The translations under genes were made by a program, and so were the position numbers. A stretch of 29,350 nt of DNA from assembly GCA_019648995.1 (NCBI GenBank), contig BLXT01004960.1, forward strand, positions 1,351,784-1,381,133. Reading direction: 5' to 3'. The notes under the pieces are model-generated. The model searched no databases. It was not told the origin of the DNA and saw nothing but the letters and a program-made list of their open reading frames with translations. The stretch comes from Plakobranchus ocellatus (taxonomy: Eukaryota; Mollusca; Gastropoda; Plakobranchidae). Positions 26,683-29,350 of the stretch are shown here, piece after piece. How positions within the stretch are numbered: the first letter of the stretch is position 1; the number at the start of each line of letters is the position of its first letter.

Positions 26683-27953
26683 TGTTAGAATATATAACAG
26701 GGGTTACAACGTCACAGGGTACAACAAACGACTGCATAAAAAGGCCACACCAAATAGAAGGCAGAACACCGGGAATAGGCGACAGAAAACTTATATTATA
26801 ATAATAATGTAAAAATATATAGAAGTAGGTAGACACATAAAGAAGTAGACAGATAGATAGGAGAGCCAAATATAAAATACACGCACGCAGGCGCGACAAT
26901 AACTATTCAGAGTGCGTTACGTAATCTTATACAATGTAATAGGTTCAAATCCACTCACGAGGAAAACTCTCCTCAAATTACTTATTAAATGGGATTGTTC
27001 AATCAATAAATATAGTTAACAGGCAGGATCTTTAGATAAAGTTTTAAGATTTAATTTATCAATTTAGCTCATAGTTATAATCCACAAATATAATTAATAG
27101 AACCAATCTACAGATACAATAAATAGTTATAAATCTACAGACTTAACTAATAGTTATAAAACCCCCACACCGCTCAACCACACAAGCACACGCTTCCAAA
27201 CACGATCCAGCGAAGATTCCCGTCCGCGAAGCTTGTAGCAGAATAGGATATACAGTTCCAAACACCAACAGTCAAATGTCCAAATAATGAGACGTCCCAA
27301 CAATCTGGGTCCCGCTCAACAGTTCATGGCTTACACAAAAATACTAGTCCTAACCCGTGTCCTTAGAACTCTCCACACAATAGTAACAGTCCTACCCGTG
27401 TCCTTCAAGCTCTCCACACAATAATAATAGTCCTACCCGTGTCCTTCAAGCTCTCCACTTACTTTCTCTGACTCCGACACACTGTCATTCACCAGACAGG
27501 TGACACGCCCTTACGCGAGGGCAATAAATTCTAGAAGAACGAGATAGAGTAGATCATAGACCTGTCTGTATAGGTCTGCATGGGCACACAGCCTCAAACA
27601 TTAAATAAAAGATTCAACCTGTTACCAGTTTCGTAGAAATGTAGATTCGCAGACGAACAGTCTGGCTAGGCACACAGCCTCAGGAATTAAAACAGTGGTA
27701 GGATCACTCTGGTGGTAGAAGGTTAAAATATTAGTTCCAGTCTGGGAGTCTGCTACAGTACACCAAGACCATCCGTGTCTGTACAGTTTGAGAGCTAAAA
27801 TCGGAGTGTCTGACCCAGGTAAAATCCTCCGCTCTGCCGCTCCGTCCGAACTGTTCTCACTTGGCGTGAACTCGAAATCACATCACACACACACACACCA
27901 AACATTCAACCCTACACAGCTAACATGAAAACATGTCTACACTATCCCTAACA
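26683..27953. mobile_element. Solo LTR of an LTR retrotransposon (fossil)
   Basis: Begins TGTTAGAATATATAACAGGG and ends CACTATCCCTAACA, so it has the TG...CA ends and a short inverted repeat TGTTAG/CTAACA usual for LTRs. A perfect 5-bp direct repeat TGTTA flanks it (26678-26682 and 27954-27958). No internal coding region or second LTR is present in the window. The 1271 bases contain AT-rich subrepeats (about 27050-27160, ATAGTTATAA) and a ~55-bp tandem motif around CCTACCCGTGTCC (27350-27455). Family (Gypsy or BEL) cannot be told from this. The intact target duplication suggests a fairly young insertion; orientation is undetermined. Confidence 0.75.
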
Positions 27954-28520
27954 TGTTATCTCTCTCTTTCTGTCTATTTATCATTGCTCTCTCTTTCTAT
28001 TCCACACCCCCTCTCTGTCTGTCTGTTTGTCTGTCTCGATCTCTCTATTTCTCTTTGTGTGCCTGTAATATTTTTCTATGTTTGAAACCATACATAATCT
28101 TATGTACAGAGAGATACGGCCAGTTTTGCTGTCTGTTGTGATAATATTTTTTAATATTGAATAATATTATTCACTAATGCATTCTTGCGAGGCTTCTATG
28201 ACGTCGTGAAGAGAAGAAAGCTTGTTTTTAAATAACAAATGAGAGCAATTGGCAACTCCACAAGGACATTCACACAGCACAGCATAGTGAGAGCCAACAA
28301 CGGCCATATCAGACAGTTAAATACAAATTACTCAGAAATAAAGCAAATGTAATTATGACTCAATGCAATGCTTTCGGATCAATGTACTTAATTGTGTCAC
28401 ATTGAAATCATTTATTCCCTTTATCTGTTCCTGCTTCAGTGCAAATCTTTTTGTGCGTGTATTTTGCCTGGAATATTTCTCTCTTGCCTAAATTACATTT
28501 ATTATCAATTTTGTTTGCAG
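27954..28520 (+). other. Rest of intron 26
   Basis: A TC/TG-rich microsatellite-like stretch runs about 27957-28060. Beyond it nothing is recognised up to the TTTGTTTGCAG acceptor. Confidence 0.6.
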
Positions 28521-28598
28521 AGCTCGTATGCCCAGCGTCACCTACCTTAGACTGGATGGAACGGTTGCCCCTGGGTCTCGACACGACATTGTGCATCG
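28521..28598 (+). CDS. BTAF1: BTAF1 exon 27 (last exon in window)
   Basis: Encodes (K)ARMPSVTYLRLDGTVAPGSR and HDIVH, matching vertebrate HLPSVTYLRLDGSIPPGQRHSIV in the second RecA lobe. Acceptor TTTGCAG; donor CATCG|GTCAGT leaves two bases (CG) for an Arg codon (vertebrate SIVSRF). Motifs V and VI and the C-terminus must lie to the right. Confidence 0.95.
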
Positions 28599-29350
28599 GT
28601 CAGTCAATTTTTGCATGATCATCAATATTTTGATAATGATGAGTATCAGTGTTATGCTCAGGCTTGACTTATTATTGGTAGATTTATATCTTTAACTGCC
28701 TTGAAAGATTAAGTTGTAAATTAAAAAAATTTAGAGGTCAAAAGCTCACAGAATAATTGGACGAGAGTTACATAGAATACAGTGGACCACACCTAAACCA
28801 AAAACAGCTGAACCGAAAAAACAGCTAAACCAAAAAGAAATTGAAGAGCTTTTCGTTTTTCCTCTTATTCTTTCTTATTAAACATACGGTAAACCGAAAG
28901 CCTCGGCTGCCTTACTATCGCTAAAGCGAAATAAAAACTACTGGAAAGCCAGTCATTGTCCAACCGACACATTAAAAAAAAATCTTTTTTTAAATCCATT
29001 TTGTCTTCCCTTTCTTTCTCGCATTACTTCATGCATGCCCAATACTGTGTTACCAGTACCTCACACTACAGACGGCCAGGCGCGATGTCTGGCTAGGTCT
29101 AGATCCACTGCACACACCCGCCCATCCCTCCTCTTCCATCACTCAGTTACGCAGAGGGGCCGTGCCAGACACTCCCTACATTTCTAGGTCCCGTCAGCGC
29201 TAAGCTAAGCAAACACTGTTGCATCACAGCCAGTAATAAAACCATCTCTCTCATTGAGAACTTCAGTACCCGAAAACATAGGTCATGATTAAATAGTAAA
29301 AGTAGAGACTTCAGGACTGGAAAACATAGGTGATGATTAAATTGTAAAAG
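28599..29350 (+). other. Start of intron 27
   Basis: Runs off the window. Besides a possible transposon end at 28780 it holds a ~64-bp direct repeat at about 29265-29350 (ACTTCAGTACCCGAAAACAT and a copy with ACTTCAGGACTGGAAAACAT), cut by the window edge. Confidence 0.6.
28780..28860 (+). mobile_element. Possible pogo/Tigger-like terminal sequence
   Basis: CAGTGGACCACACCTAAACC directly after a TA dinucleotide, followed by repeats of CAGCTGAACCGAAAAAACAG, has the look of a pogo/Tigger TIR with TA target duplication. No matching inverted end is found before the window edge, so the element, if real, extends right or is truncated. Confidence 0.35.

Larger units (their letters stand above)
1..29350 (+). 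other. BTAF1: BTAF1 (TAF172/Mot1) gene, internal part spanning the whole window
   Basis: Twenty-seven exons with GT...AG borders keep one reading frame through every junction, giving about 1,256 codons with no stop. Hallmarks in order: DDLTASTNSIMTLL, VYYDEIAVSFTRMQN, PSPNSKIIKNLC, PSTAVRHMGAR, VLGRMSDQ, ELRKYQQDGVNWL, DDMGLGKTLQS, DEGH, LSGTPIQNNV, GFLGTEQQF, DLPPKIVQDYYC, LRKVCNHPALVL, YLRLDG. These are signatures of BTAF1/Mot1, the Swi2/Snf2-family ATPase that removes TBP from DNA in the nucleus and redistributes it among promoters. The first ~425 residues and the last part (motifs V, VI and C-terminal latch) are outside. Introns run from 150 to 2,500 bases and are rich in tandem repeats. 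Family assignment is recalled from the vertebrate protein, not from a database search. Confidence 0.97.

Overview
The window is eukaryotic nuclear DNA: AT-rich, with no bacterial operon structure and coding sequence split into short exons flanked by GT...AG splice sites. One gene fills it, all on the + strand. Twenty-seven exons (the first cut by the left window edge) join in frame into about 1,256 codons that match the middle and the ATPase part of BTAF1 (TAF172, the animal Mot1), from roughly residue 425 to 1660 of the ~1,850-residue vertebrate protein. The N-terminus and promoter lie left of the window; the end of the helicase C lobe (motifs V and VI) and the 3' end lie right of it. Protein divergence from vertebrates, repeat-rich introns and a tRNA-derived SINE family suggest an invertebrate, perhaps a mollusc, but this is inference and the species cannot be fixed from the sequence.

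Layout: 1-19084 encodes HEAT-repeat solenoid (the TBP-binding side) with a poorly conserved linker at 10427-15062. From 19590 to 28598 comes the Swi2/Snf2 motor: motif I GLGKT at ~20814, motif II DEGH at ~23257, motif III SGTPIQNN at ~23950, and the start of the second RecA lobe from ~26060. BTAF1 uses ATP to strip TBP from promoters; the HEAT arch grips TBP while the motor works on adjacent DNA.

The introns hold the unusual material. At nine exons (1, 3, 4, 8, 14, 16, 17, 18, 26) the last coding bases together with the 5' splice site have been copied downstream in tandem (2 to about 9 copies, periods 37-138 bp). At exon 20 the 3' splice site with the first coding bases exists in triplicate. 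Several introns therefore start with rows of decoy splice sites, and in exon 16 the second donor would add 17 in-frame residues. Other introns hold ordinary minisatellites of 33, 42, 66, 79 and 86 bp.

Mobile elements: a ~1.29 kb hAT-like DNA transposon inside the exon 1 array (171-1459, 6-bp target duplication), four copies of a tRNA-type SINE, a 1.27 kb solo LTR with perfect 5-bp target duplication inside the exon 26 duplication (26683-27953), a probable TIR element splitting a 33-bp minisatellite (11641-12787, containing an assembly gap), and a possible pogo/Tigger-like end at 28780. No RNA gene, CRISPR array or second protein gene is supported.
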